Of a stretch of DNA of 14,696 nt, positions 6,900-14,657 are shown in pieces. Under the pieces are notes generated by a model. The model made no database searches, had not been told where the DNA came from, and saw only the letters and a program-made list of their open reading frames with translations. Source of the stretch: a bacterium. Lineage in GTDB: Bacteria > Pseudomonadota > Alphaproteobacteria > Rhizobiales > Xanthobacteraceae. How positions within the stretch are numbered: position 1 is the first letter of the stretch; each line of letters begins with the position of its first letter. The stretch is from NCBI GenBank assembly GCA_029946075.1, contig JAQSDT010000722.1:1-14696 (forward strand). The letters are read 5' to 3'. The translations under genes were made by a program, and so were the position numbers.

Positions 6900-6928
6900 C
6901 CCGTTCAGGAGCCTGAAGCGGGAACGGG
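6900..6928 (-). terminator. Hairpin at the 3' end of the GT39-type gene
   Basis: CCCGTTC (6900-6906) and GAACGGG (6922-6928) form a 7-bp stem that includes the GT39 stop codon. On the minus strand the stem is followed after a few bases by CTTTTCC, a weak T-tract. It lies between two convergent genes and might stop the minus-strand transcript. The loop is long (15 nt), so the call is tentative. Confidence 0.3.
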
Positions 6929-8521
6929 AGGCAAAGCGATGACGGAAAAGATGGCAGGTTTTCCGCTCCAGCCCAGGAAGCGTCGCGCCAGGGTAACCTC
7001 CTGAAGCCGACCCGCTGACGGAAGTATGCGCCCGAGCCAGGCGCATTCCGAATTGTTTCCCATGCAAACCGCCACCACACCCTGGCGGCGAACGACATCG
7101 TTGTCCGGGTTGAACGGCGAAGATCGCCGCATTGGATCGTCCGACGCTGTGTCACGCGGATTCACGACCGGGCGATCTCCTGAGTAGAATGCGGCACCGA
7201 CTGCTGCTCCGCGATCACCGATTACCCATCTAATGGGCCTGTCCGTTTCTTTACGCCATATGCGTTGCACTTCTGTTGACAGCAGCCGGTAGTAGGACGA
7301 CCCGGTGGCATTTGGGTGCAAAAACACATTCAGCGCCACCAGCGGTGCAGCAAGCAACGCCAAAAACGGGAAAACGACTGCCAGTGCGACGATCTTGATC
7401 GATGTTTCCGTTTTGAGCGTCAGCAAAGGCGACCCCAGCAGCACAATCGGTAAGAAGGTCATGGTCGGAATAGCCCACGTCGAGACCAAACGGGCATTGG
7501 CCGCAATCGCAATCGGAAGCGGCAACAGCAAGGGTGCCCAGAACATGAGGGCTATGAATCGAAGATCAACTGTCGAGGGGAAAAGTGAATCCAGGATGGC
7601 AGCCTTCGATGGACGAAGTGCGAAAGCAACGATCGCAAGCGGAATACTTGCGTAGAGCACAGCAGCAAGGAAAAAGGTCAAGGCCGAAACGGCGGCAGCA
7701 ACAGCGGATTGTCCGGCGTGGCTGCTGCTCGCATAAGCCACCGAGACGAAATGGTTTTGAAGCAGCCAGGTACAGTGCGGAGCCAGGACCGCACCGCCGA
7801 CGAGCACACTTATCCACGGCGAGGCGGAAAAAAAATACTCGCGCCGCCGTGCATCCGTCAGTGCCGCCATCACAAGCCCGACAATCAGCACGATGCTCCA
7901 GTATTTGCCGAGCATGGCCAGTCCCGCGGCAAGTCCTGCAAGTGCGGCGTAACCAAGTTGGCCTGTCTTGAACGATCTTAGAAAAAATAGAGCCGTCATC
8001 GCCCAGAGCGGCAGCAACAGGGTATTGTGATTGTAGTCCAGAGCCAGAAAATTGAAGAATGGCACCAGCGTCAGAAGGGCCAGGCCCACGAGACGTTTTT
8101 CTTCGCTGATGAGAGATTCGGAGGCCCGCCAGGTGAACCAGAGGGCCAGCGCGGCGTTGGTCGTCCCGAGCAGGTAAAAGCTCCAGTCTGCGACCGGGAA
8201 GATCATCGTCCAGAGCTTGACCACGTAGACGCCAAGCGGCGGATGTTTCCAGTATCCGAGCGCGAGTTCGTGCGACCAGGTCAGGAGTTCTCCGGTATCC
8301 GGGTGAATATCCTGGCTGCTCTTCGCCACCATGGCGTACAGCGTCCAGACGAGGACGTAGACTGCCAGCACGCCGAGCACGGCGCGATTTTGACGCCTCC
8401 GGTCTACAAGCGCGGCAAATATCCTGCCGGCGACGCCAAGCGGCAGACCTGACGAGTCTGGCGTGCCAGTGTCGAATGGCCCAAAAGCGACCCGACGTTC
8501 CTGTGATCTGCTAATCTGCAT
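6905..8521 (-). CDS. GT39/ArnT-type (PMT_2) polytopic membrane glycosyltransferase
   Basis: A 538-residue inner-membrane protein. After a polar N-terminus (1-45) come a first membrane helix (about 46-65) and the first periplasmic loop, with the acidic motif HPDTGELLTWS (D75, E78) and GYWKHPPLG (HPPL, 93-96). These are the catalytic and fold signatures of the ArnT/PMT superfamily, which transfers sugar from a polyprenyl-phosphate donor to lipid or protein on the periplasmic side. About ten further hydrophobic segments follow, for example LVGLALLTLVPFFNFLALDY and the LLLPLPIAIAANA region. The last roughly 120 residues are a soluble C-terminal domain, as in ArnT-like enzymes. Start: ATG at 8519-8521, no strong ribosome-binding site seen. 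The substrate is not predictable; lipid A or exopolysaccharide modification is possible. It is divergent from the ligase operon across a 727-bp gap. Confidence 0.82.
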   Translation of the reverse strand: MQISRSQERRVAFGPFDTGTPDSSGLPLGVAGRIFAALVDRRRQNRAVLGVLAVYVLVWTLYAMVAKSSQDIHPDTGELLTWSHELALGYWKHPPLGVYVVKLWTMIFPVADWSFYLLGTTNAALALWFTWRASESLISEEKRLVGLALLTLVPFFNFLALDYNHNTLLLPLWAMTALFFLRSFKTGQLGYAALAGLAAGLAMLGKYWSIVLIVGLVMAALTDARRREYFFSASPWISVLVGGAVLAPHCTWLLQNHFVSVAYASSSHAGQSAVAAAVSALTFFLAAVLYASIPLAIVAFALRPSKAAILDSLFPSTVDLRFIALMFWAPLLLPLPIAIAANARLVSTWAIPTMTFLPIVLLGSPLLTLKTETSIKIVALAVVFPFLALLAAPLVALNVFLHPNATGSSYYRLLSTEVQRIWRKETDRPIRWVIGDRGAAVGAAFYSGDRPVVNPRDTASDDPMRRSSPFNPDNDVVRRQGVVAVCMGNNSECAWLGRILPSAGRLQEVTLARRFLGWSGKPAIFSVIALPPVPASGS

Positions 8522-9248
8522 TCAGGTGATCCAGCTTTGGTCAAACGCAACACCCACCAACGGCGCTGGGTCGACGGGAGGATGCAGGGGCACAGTCCGG
8601 CCGTCTACCCCAGCCGATGGTGTCGACGCGGCGTTAGAGGCTGCGAAGAAAAGCCCTGCTGAAAAAGTGGCAGTAAAATCGATAGCGAACCCAGTCCGGC
8701 TTGTTTTCCTGCATCACTCAATTCGGTTGCTGCCCGAACGGAGGAAGCCGGTTGAAATGGCCTCTCGGATCGACAGAAGTGCGGCGTGAGATGCCTTCTC
8801 GAACTGTTGCTGTAAAGTCACGCGCAGTCTTTTTCTCAGCCGTCGCCCCAATACCGCCGAAAGTAATGTATCAGCGGCCCATCATCAGTTGATGGCTGCG
8901 ACGTGGTCCAACCGCATACCCGTCGATCTGACGAACCGTGAAGCGGTCGACCTTTCTACAAAGCCACCAAACCGCAGGCTGTGTTCATGCCCCCGGCAAG
9001 GTCCGCGGCATCCTGGCAAACGATCGCTACCCGGTGGGAATCCTGATGAGCAACCTGACGATCACGCAAGGGATGGGCAGGACTTATCGGCACACGTGCG
9101 GAGGGGACTTCACCCTCGTGATTCCGACAATGGCGCGTTTCGAACGCATAACTTGCCTTACGACGTCTTGTGCATCTAGTGTTGATGAAAGTTTGGACGC
9201 AGATTCCGAAGGTTGCGTGTCGAAGAATGCTGGGATGAACGACTCGTG
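8522..9248. other. 727-bp gap between divergent glycan genes, no secure gene
   Basis: This stretch separates the starts of the GT39-type gene (minus) and the ligase-type gene (plus). Its GC is modest (31 of 60 bases in 8641-8700). Several open frames exist on both strands, but none has a recognisable domain, a good ribosome-binding site and coding-like composition throughout. The best candidate is listed separately at 8938-9249. There are no terminal inverted repeats, tRNA or clear promoter boxes. It may hold control sequences for both glycan transcripts together with decayed coding DNA. Confidence 0.5.
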
Positions 9249-9249
9249 A
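8938..9249 (+). pseudogene. Coding-like remnant or small unknown gene upstream of the ligase
   Basis: A 103-codon open frame beginning at GTG 8938 and ending at TGA 9247-9249. Between about 8986 and 9135, 40 of 50 codons end in G or C, as real genes of this genome do. After about 9136 only 17 of 37 do, so the frame looks genuine only in its first part. That suggests the remains of a longer gene, or one whose frame changes near 9135. The segment reads GKVRGILANDRYPVGILMSN and ends near TLVIPTMA; I do not recognise the family. Its stop overlaps the ligase ATG by one base (TGATG), which would permit translational coupling if the frame is used. No ribosome-binding site precedes the GTG. Confidence 0.25.
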
Positions 9250-10601
9250 TGGCGTTATCGGCACACCTTCTGCGACTGGCGCCAGTAACGGCATTGCTGA
9301 TTTGCCTCTACGCTTTCGTCATCCCGCTCGGGACATCGCCGCCCTATTTCGTTTCGCCCGCGCTGGTCGCTCCGGCGGTTGTTGTTTTTTTGGTGTGTCG
9401 GGAGGTGCGCGAGAACAGCATCATCCGATGGAGCCTTGCCTGGGTTGTCCTGGTGTTGCTCTTCGCTTTCCGGGCTCGCCTGGCGGGAACGCCGGGAGAC
9501 CACCTGACGCGCACGGTCAGCTATGTTTTCATCAGCACGGCCCCATTTATTGCAATCTCGATCGCATTTGCAACGCGCGCCGTGCCATTTCGCACGCTCG
9601 CTCTCGCAGGCCTTGCGAGCGGCCTTGCCGGTGGAATGCTCAGACTCTTGTGGAGGGCCGATTGGTCAGCTGGATTTCAACTCTTCGCCTCCTACGATGA
9701 GGGCGGCGGCGGCGCGAACCGTAACACCCTTGCAGCCGTCGCCGGCTTGACGGTTCTGGCCGCGCTCAGCCTGGCTGTCTACCAACTACTTGCGGCGACG
9801 CGCCTCTCGGGTCGCCTGCTGCGAGCAGCGCCCTTGCTGGCCCTCGGCAGCATAGCGGGCTTTGCGCTTCTCGCGATGACCAGCCGGACCAGCCTGATAG
9901 CGACAAGCGTGGCTCTTGTCGTATGGACTATTGCGTGTGCCGGCATCCTGCTGCCCCGACGGCTATGGAAGAAGGCGGTGATCCTGCCTGCCGTGGTCTT
10001 GCTTGGTGCGACTGCCATCACGCTGACAGTGCTTTCTCCGACTCAGCTTTTCGAAATGCTCGGACCGCGGATTACCAACACGGAAAGCTACCACAACCGT
10101 TTGGTGCTGTTTCGACTTGCCGCCGAATTGATCGCGCAAAAGCCATGGCTGGGCTGGGGCCCGGACGTCGCGCCACTGCTGCCGGCGTACGGCAGGGATT
10201 TTGTACTCGCCGGTGCAATCTGGTTTGGCTATTCCTCCATTGAGCTCCAGACCCACTTTCACAATGTTTATCTCGAGTTCGTTCTAGGCATCGGAATTAC
10301 CGGAACTGGACTGTTCGTGCTCCTTGTCAGCGTGATGGCACGCGACATTCTGGCAACCCGGTCAAATCAGCGCCTCGATACGTATGCGTTGGCAGTACTT
10401 CTTCCATTCGTGATCGCTTGCTTCGCATATTTTACAGTGATGGGAATGTCGGAGAGCATCAACAGGGTAAGGCTGGTAACCCAGAGTCTGATCCTAATCA
10501 CCGGTTTCTTGCTTGCCCGGGGAAGCATTGGCGCATCGATTGACCGGCTGCTCGCTCGCGACCAGCCGCGATCACCCGACCAACACGACGGGACACCGTA
10601 A
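9249..10601 (+). CDS. O-antigen ligase / Wzy-type polysaccharide polymerase (Wzy_C family)
   Basis: A 450-residue polytopic membrane protein with about ten to twelve helices. The Wzy_C hallmarks are present: MTSRTSLIATS, then a large periplasmic region with ESYHNRLVLFRLAAELIAQK, PWLGWGPD (299-306) and HFHNVYLEFVLG (H336, H338, N339). The arginine and histidine in these motifs are conserved in WaaL, Wzy and ExoQ-like enzymes. Members either join undecaprenyl-PP-linked glycan to an acceptor or polymerise repeat units at the periplasmic face. Sequence alone does not tell which applies here. I prefer the ATG at 9249 because it begins just before the first membrane helix; a TTG at 9213 is also possible, with GAAGG too close. 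It leads a run with the GT2 gene 5 nt downstream. A hand-counted 60-base stretch (10381-10440) is 45% GC, low for this genome. Confidence 0.8.
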   Translation: MALSAHLLRLAPVTALLICLYAFVIPLGTSPPYFVSPALVAPAVVVFLVCREVRENSIIRWSLAWVVLVLLFAFRARLAGTPGDHLTRTVSYVFISTAPFIAISIAFATRAVPFRTLALAGLASGLAGGMLRLLWRADWSAGFQLFASYDEGGGGANRNTLAAVAGLTVLAALSLAVYQLLAATRLSGRLLRAAPLLALGSIAGFALLAMTSRTSLIATSVALVVWTIACAGILLPRRLWKKAVILPAVVLLGATAITLTVLSPTQLFEMLGPRITNTESYHNRLVLFRLAAELIAQKPWLGWGPDVAPLLPAYGRDFVLAGAIWFGYSSIELQTHFHNVYLEFVLGIGITGTGLFVLLVSVMARDILATRSNQRLDTYALAVLLPFVIACFAYFTVMGMSESINRVRLVTQSLILITGFLLARGSIGASIDRLLARDQPRSPDQHDGTP

Positions 10602-10606
10602 TCGCC

Positions 10607-11674
10607 GTGCCAGACAAGCCAACGCGGCCACAGCCGAAAACCGGAGCGCAAGCTGCGCACAGCGATATCGAACGTATCGCGGTATGCATCACCACGGTCG
10701 GTCGTCACGGCATGCTGGTCGATGCCATGAAGGCTTGCGCGGCGGCCACGCCACCTGCGACAACCCTGATAGATTTGATTGTCGTGGACAACGATGTCGC
10801 CGGAACAGCTCGCTCGATTGTCGAAAAATTTGCCGCCGACAATCCCATTCCGGTGACCTACGCCGTCGAGCCGAAGCGTGGTCTCGCCGAGGCACGCAAT
10901 CGCGGGATTCAACTCGGGCTTGAACGAGGCGCGCGATGGCTGGCCTTCATCGACGACGATTCGCAGCCTCATCCGGACTGGCTGGATCGGCTCGTGACCG
11001 TGCTGCGCAGCGAAGGCGCGAAACTCGTCGGCGGAGCGAACATCTTCGAGGCTCCAGAGGCGCCGATGACGGCCTGGCAGCAGTTCATCTGCCGCGGTCT
11101 CGTGGACGGTTCGCATCGGCGATATTGCCGCCAGCGAGACCGCATGCCGCGCGACAAGGTGACGATCGTGACCGGCAATTGGTGCGCCGACCTCGACTGG
11201 ATCAACGAAAAGGCGTTACGCTTCGATCAGCGGTACAGCACCACTGGCGGCGAAGACACGGCCTTTGATCGCAGCATGCGCGCCACCGGCGCGAAGGTCC
11301 TCTTCGTGGCTGAATCGATCGTCGTCGAAACCGTCCCGGTCGCGCGCATCTCGCTTCGTTACCAGTTCAAGCGGCTCATGATGTCCGGTATTACCAAGTA
11401 CAATTATTACCGCCGCTGCCGTGGACGGGCCTTTGCGCTAGCTCGAGCTCTGCCTCAAGGCTTGCTGGCCGTGTTCGCCGGTCCGCTCCTCTTTGTTGTC
11501 AGCGCGATCCTGGCGATCGTCAATCCTCGGCTTGGAGGCTTGCTTCTGGTGCGCACGACGCGGCTGGTCGGCAAGACCATTGGCGCCTTCGGCGGGGCTC
11601 TTGGCCTCTATATCGACAATCACGGTTATGCGGATGAGGCAGATCGAGCAGCCACGCGGAGAAATCCATGGTAA
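10607..11674 (+). CDS. GT2-family glycosyltransferase, ExoM-like
   Basis: A 355-residue GT-A-fold enzyme expected at the cytoplasmic face of the membrane, where it would extend a lipid-linked glycan using a nucleotide sugar. Motifs: the start of the fold IAVCITTVGR (24-33), VVDND (59-63), RGLAEARNRG (91-100), the metal-binding FIDDD (DDD at 116-118), TGNWC (189-193), and GGEDT (214-218) with the probable catalytic acidic residue. The arrangement resembles ExoM of succinoglycan synthesis. A hydrophobic C-terminal segment (about 285-308, then 325-340) should anchor it in the membrane. The start is GTG at 10607, 5 nt after the ligase stop. Ribosome binding is weak, so translation may depend on the upstream gene. 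Its end overlaps the next gene by 7 nt. The sugar and acceptor are unknown. Confidence 0.87.
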   Translation: MPDKPTRPQPKTGAQAAHSDIERIAVCITTVGRHGMLVDAMKACAAATPPATTLIDLIVVDNDVAGTARSIVEKFAADNPIPVTYAVEPKRGLAEARNRGIQLGLERGARWLAFIDDDSQPHPDWLDRLVTVLRSEGAKLVGGANIFEAPEAPMTAWQQFICRGLVDGSHRRYCRQRDRMPRDKVTIVTGNWCADLDWINEKALRFDQRYSTTGGEDTAFDRSMRATGAKVLFVAESIVVETVPVARISLRYQFKRLMMSGITKYNYYRRCRGRAFALARALPQGLLAVFAGPLLFVVSAILAIVNPRLGGLLLVRTTRLVGKTIGAFGGALGLYIDNHGYADEADRAATRRNPW

Positions 11675-12288
11675 CCTTGGCGGCCTTGCCCAAGATACAG
11701 ATCGTTCGAAAGATCGTTCTGGCGCTCGCCGTGTTGTCGTTCACGTTGATGTTTGCGTTGACATCTTCCGCGCAAGAAGCCGGCAGCCCGGAGCTTAAGG
11801 CCATCAGGTGGATCGGGATCCTGGCCATCGTCATCTGCATTCTCGGCAGGACCTGGTGCACGCTCTACATCGACGGTCGCAAGATCGAACAGCTTGTGAC
11901 CGTCGGACCCTATTCCGTCTGCCGCAACCCTCTTTATAGCTTCACCATTCTCGGCGTGGCCGGCATGGGTGCGCAGCACGGCAGCCTGCTCTTGGCCGCA
12001 GTCTTCTGTATGTTCACGTGGCTGGTGTTTCTCGTGGTGGTCATGCTGGAGGAGAGCTTCCTCGCGGACATGCACGGCGCCATGTTTGCGAGCTATGTGC
12101 GATCCACTCCGCGGTTTCTGCCGAATCCTCGCCTGTGGCGGGACGTATTTACGGTCACGGTGAGGCCGTCGAAGCTTTTGCGGACGTTCGGCGACGGTCT
12201 GTGCTTTCTGATACCTATTCCACTGGATGCCGTATTCGAGCGGTTGCAGGGCAGTGGTACCTTGCCGGTTCTTCTGCGCCTGTTTTGA
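11668..12288 (+). CDS. ICMT-like (isoprenylcysteine carboxyl methyltransferase / PEMT family) membrane methyltransferase
   Basis: A 206-residue integral membrane protein with helices at about 14-34, 46-64, 92-113 and 115-127. The family signature is clear: LVTVGPYSVCRNPLYSF (GPYS 80-83, RNPLY 86-90) and, further on, MLEESFLADMHGAMFASYVRS with E128-E129 and the RFLP ending. These residues form the S-adenosylmethionine and acceptor sites in the ICMT/PEMT/NnrU-like fold. Bacterial members rarely act on prenylated proteins; reported roles are methylation of lipids or other membrane substrates. The ATG has GGAG at 11658-11661 with 6-nt spacing and overlaps the GT2 stop by 7 nt, strong evidence for one operon. 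The context suggests that it modifies a polyprenyl or glycan intermediate, but that is inference. Confidence 0.75.
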   Translation: MVTLAALPKIQIVRKIVLALAVLSFTLMFALTSSAQEAGSPELKAIRWIGILAIVICILGRTWCTLYIDGRKIEQLVTVGPYSVCRNPLYSFTILGVAGMGAQHGSLLLAAVFCMFTWLVFLVVVMLEESFLADMHGAMFASYVRSTPRFLPNPRLWRDVFTVTVRPSKLLRTFGDGLCFLIPIPLDAVFERLQGSGTLPVLLRLF

Positions 12289-12455
12289 GGCTGCGGGGCA
12301 TCAAGATGCGCATGTCCAGGCCTTGATCAGAGTTGCCTGATGCGGCGGACGACCTTCGGGAGACGGCAAGGCGCTATCGGCTCGCGTTGAAGCTTGCAAC
12401 TTGTTGCGGCGGATGCGTCCCAGCATGGAACTCGGCGGATGAGTGAGTTCAGACG

Positions 12456-14048
12456 CTAGTTTTCGCTGCCTTCCTGCAAATTTGGGCGCAGCATGTTTTC
12501 CGGCGCGTGGGCCACGGCGGCGGCGGGCGGCGGTTCGGTGCCGAGTTCGCGACCCCGGCCGCGGATCAGGCGCTCATAGGCCGAAATCAGTGTCGTGTAC
12601 GGATTGACCCAGATCCAGCCGTCGCGCGTGAACACCTGGACGTCGAAATGCAGGTGGTAAGATGTGCCGTTGGGGAAATCGAGATAGTTCGAGACCATGC
12701 CGATCTTCTCGCCTTCGGCGACCCGGCGGCCATTGAGCAGGCCGTCCGCATCCATCGCCGTCGGGCTCATATGCATGTAGCGGAAGCGGATGTGCTCGTT
12801 GCGGGTGTTGACCTGCAGCGTCGCCGCCTGCTGTTTCGGCGAGCGGATGACGACGCCGTCGCGGACGGCGACGATGGCATGGTTTCTCGGCTGACAGGCG
12901 CTGTTGGCGTCGCTGTTGGGCGGACAGGGCGCGGTGCGGATGTCCTGGCCCTGATGACCGAAGCCCGCGGCGCATTGGCCGACCTGAAAGCTGCGCGCTT
13001 CGCAGAAATTGTCCCGCCACGGGTAGAGGCTGTGGCGCTCGTCGCCAGTGCGCCGGGCAAAGGACTGCGTGCGGATGATGGCAGGCGCCTTCTCAAGCGG
13101 AAAACGGATCTGCGAATAGGCAGCAAGATCGGCGTGGCCGCCTTGCTTGCGCGCGCCGCTGTTGGCGACGATATCGCCGCTGCGGCGGTAGACGAAGTCG
13201 GGAGATGATGTGGCCGGCCGTTCGGATATTTCCGAGGGGATATCGTAGCGCGGCCTGGCGGGCTGTCCGCCGGCGATGCGCAGCGCCTTGAGGAAGCGCT
13301 CGGCGATCGGGTAGGCCTCGCGGCAGGCCAGCCGCCGGGCTCGCGGCGCCGAGTCCAGGCACTGGATCGACACCACATAGGGCACGCCGAAGCGCGTGAA
13401 GGCGTAACGTACATAGCCTTCGCGGATGAAGCGGCGCATGTCGGGAAATTGCGCGGCCAGCGCCTTCACCGGTTCGCCCTTGCCGCCGGCGGGATCGGCG
13501 AGATCGTAAGTGAGCAGCGAGCCGGTGATCTGCACCTCGACGGGTCTTGCGAACGTCCGCGACGGCAGGCCTTCGACCGAACCCGGCTCCATTGAGAACT
13601 GCGCGTCGTAGCCGGCAAGGCCTGCGTGAAACAGATCGGCGGAGCGAAAGTCGGCCTGATAGCGCGACACCGGTGCGGTATCGGATACGCCGTTGGCGCG
13701 AGCTTCGAGGAAGGCCGCCGTATCGAACGGCAGCAGCACCGGCACCGGGCTGCGCGCAATCCCGGCGAATACGGGCGAGGTGATGACGTTGAGCTGCACC
13801 AGCGCCGGCGTGGAGCGCGGATCCCAGGCGGGTACGCGGCGCTGGCCGGAGAAGGTGAAGCGCGAAGCAATCGAGGGCTGGGTGCCGATCTCGGAACGGA
13901 GCTGGTCGAGCACCGCGCGCCACTCGACACGGACGGCGGATACCGACGGCGTCCTGAATTCGTCGGCAACAGCGCCGCCGAGGCCGGTGCCAAGCAAACA
14001 AAAGACTGCCAGCCAACGCACAAGCAAGCTGACAGCCTTCGTACTCAC
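12456..14048 (-). CDS. Secreted M23-family metallopeptidase (LytM-like)
   Basis: A 530-residue exported protein with a signal peptide ending near AVA (residue 28). A long N-terminal region (30-330) of no recognised family precedes the M23 domain (about 340-490). Zinc-binding residues are visible in GHQGQDIR (H365, D369) and YHLHFDVQ (H465, H467), with a further histidine in FRYMHMSP (about H426). LytM-type enzymes cut peptide bridges in peptidoglycan, so a role in wall remodelling is likely. Several cysteines (QCLDS, FCEARSFQVGQC, PCPP, CQPR) suggest disulfides. The insert TAPCPPNSDANSACQPRN just after the HxxxD motif is unusual and may shape the active site. Start: GTG at 14046-14048, preceded 7 nt upstream by a run of G (14056-14060). 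It lies 42 bp after efp on the same strand and may be co-transcribed. Confidence 0.87.
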   Translation of the reverse strand: MSTKAVSLLVRWLAVFCLLGTGLGGAVADEFRTPSVSAVRVEWRAVLDQLRSEIGTQPSIASRFTFSGQRRVPAWDPRSTPALVQLNVITSPVFAGIARSPVPVLLPFDTAAFLEARANGVSDTAPVSRYQADFRSADLFHAGLAGYDAQFSMEPGSVEGLPSRTFARPVEVQITGSLLTYDLADPAGGKGEPVKALAAQFPDMRRFIREGYVRYAFTRFGVPYVVSIQCLDSAPRARRLACREAYPIAERFLKALRIAGGQPARPRYDIPSEISERPATSSPDFVYRRSGDIVANSGARKQGGHADLAAYSQIRFPLEKAPAIIRTQSFARRTGDERHSLYPWRDNFCEARSFQVGQCAAGFGHQGQDIRTAPCPPNSDANSACQPRNHAIVAVRDGVVIRSPKQQAATLQVNTRNEHIRFRYMHMSPTAMDADGLLNGRRVAEGEKIGMVSNYLDFPNGTSYHLHFDVQVFTRDGWIWVNPYTTLISAYERLIRGRGRELGTEPPPAAAVAHAPENMLRPNLQEGSEN

Positions 14049-14090
14049 GGCATCGCCCCCCGGTCTGCGCCCCGCAAATCCAGCGCGGCG

Positions 14091-14657
14091 TTAGTCCTTG
14101 GCGCGCTCGACGTAGGAGCCGTCCTCGGTCATGACGACGATCCGCGTGCCGGTTCCGATGTGCGGCGGCACCGAGGTGCGCACGCCGTTGGAAAGGATCG
14201 CGGGCTTGTAGGAGGAGGAGGCGGTCTGGCCCTTGGTGACCGGCTCGGTCTCCACGACTTCGAGCGTCGCGCGCTGCGGCAGCTGGATCGCGACCGGGTT
14301 CAGATCGTGCAGCGACAGCTTCACGGTCATGTTCTCCTGCAGATAGGGTGCGGAGGAACCGACGATCTCCTTGGAGACCTGAACCTGGTCGTAGTTCTCG
14401 TTGTTCATGAAGTGGAAGCCGTCGGCATCCTCATAGAGGTAGTTGAAATTGTGATCCTCGACGGTCGCCTTCTCGACCTGGTCGGTGGTCTTGTAGCGCT
14501 CCGAAATCTTCACGCCGTCGCCGATGCGGCGCATTTCGATCTGGCTGACCGGGGTGCCCTTGCCGGGGTGGATGTTTTCGGCAGTGAGGACGACGTAGAG
14601 CTTGCCGTCCTGCTCGATGATATTGCCTTTGCGGATAGAGCTGGCGATGACTTTCAA
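14091..14657 (-). CDS. efp: Translation elongation factor P
   Basis: A 188-residue cytoplasmic factor that binds between the P and E sites of ribosomes stalled on polyproline and promotes peptide bond formation. The three EF-P beta-barrel domains are complete: the N-terminal KOW-like domain with ENIHPGKGTP, whose K33 is the position modified in many bacteria; the central domain (YLYEDADGFHFMNNENYDQ); and the C-terminal OB domain ending in GTRIVVMTEDGSYVERAKD. I placed the start at TTG 14655-14657 (KVIASSIRKG follows). This gives the normal family length, with GGG at 14667-14669 about 9 nt upstream. The frame is open to 14690, but that 11-residue extension has no counterpart in EF-P. Its polyproline clients are not in this window, apart from short proline runs in neighbours such as PPP in the M23 protein. 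Confidence 0.93.
   Translation of the reverse strand: MKVIASSIRKGNIIEQDGKLYVVLTAENIHPGKGTPVSQIEMRRIGDGVKISERYKTTDQVEKATVEDHNFNYLYEDADGFHFMNNENYDQVQVSKEIVGSSAPYLQENMTVKLSLHDLNPVAIQLPQRATLEVVETEPVTKGQTASSSYKPAILSNGVRTSVPPHIGTGTRIVVMTEDGSYVERAKD

Noticed and set aside
8463..8789. A 108-codon plus-strand frame overlapping the GT39 start
   Set aside because: It starts within the GT39 coding region in antisense, has no ribosome-binding site and no family resemblance.
8956..9294. A 112-codon minus-strand frame over the gap and ligase start
   Set aside because: It runs antisense into the ligase gene and shows no domain; the better codon bias in this stretch is in the plus-strand frame.
5285..12455. 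Attachment-site direct repeats bounding the glycan module
   Set aside because: Reading both junctions (5285-5417 and 12289-12455), I found no shared repeat, tRNA end or integrase gene, so integration by a mobile element is not supported.
12289..12455. Small inverted repeat GCAAC-TT-GTTGC in the gap after the ICMT-like gene as a terminator
   Set aside because: Five base pairs with a two-base loop cannot form a stable hairpin and no T-run follows.
12507..13208. A 233-codon plus-strand open frame inside the M23 gene
   Set aside because: Shadow of the M23 coding sequence, whose zinc motifs are intact on the minus strand.
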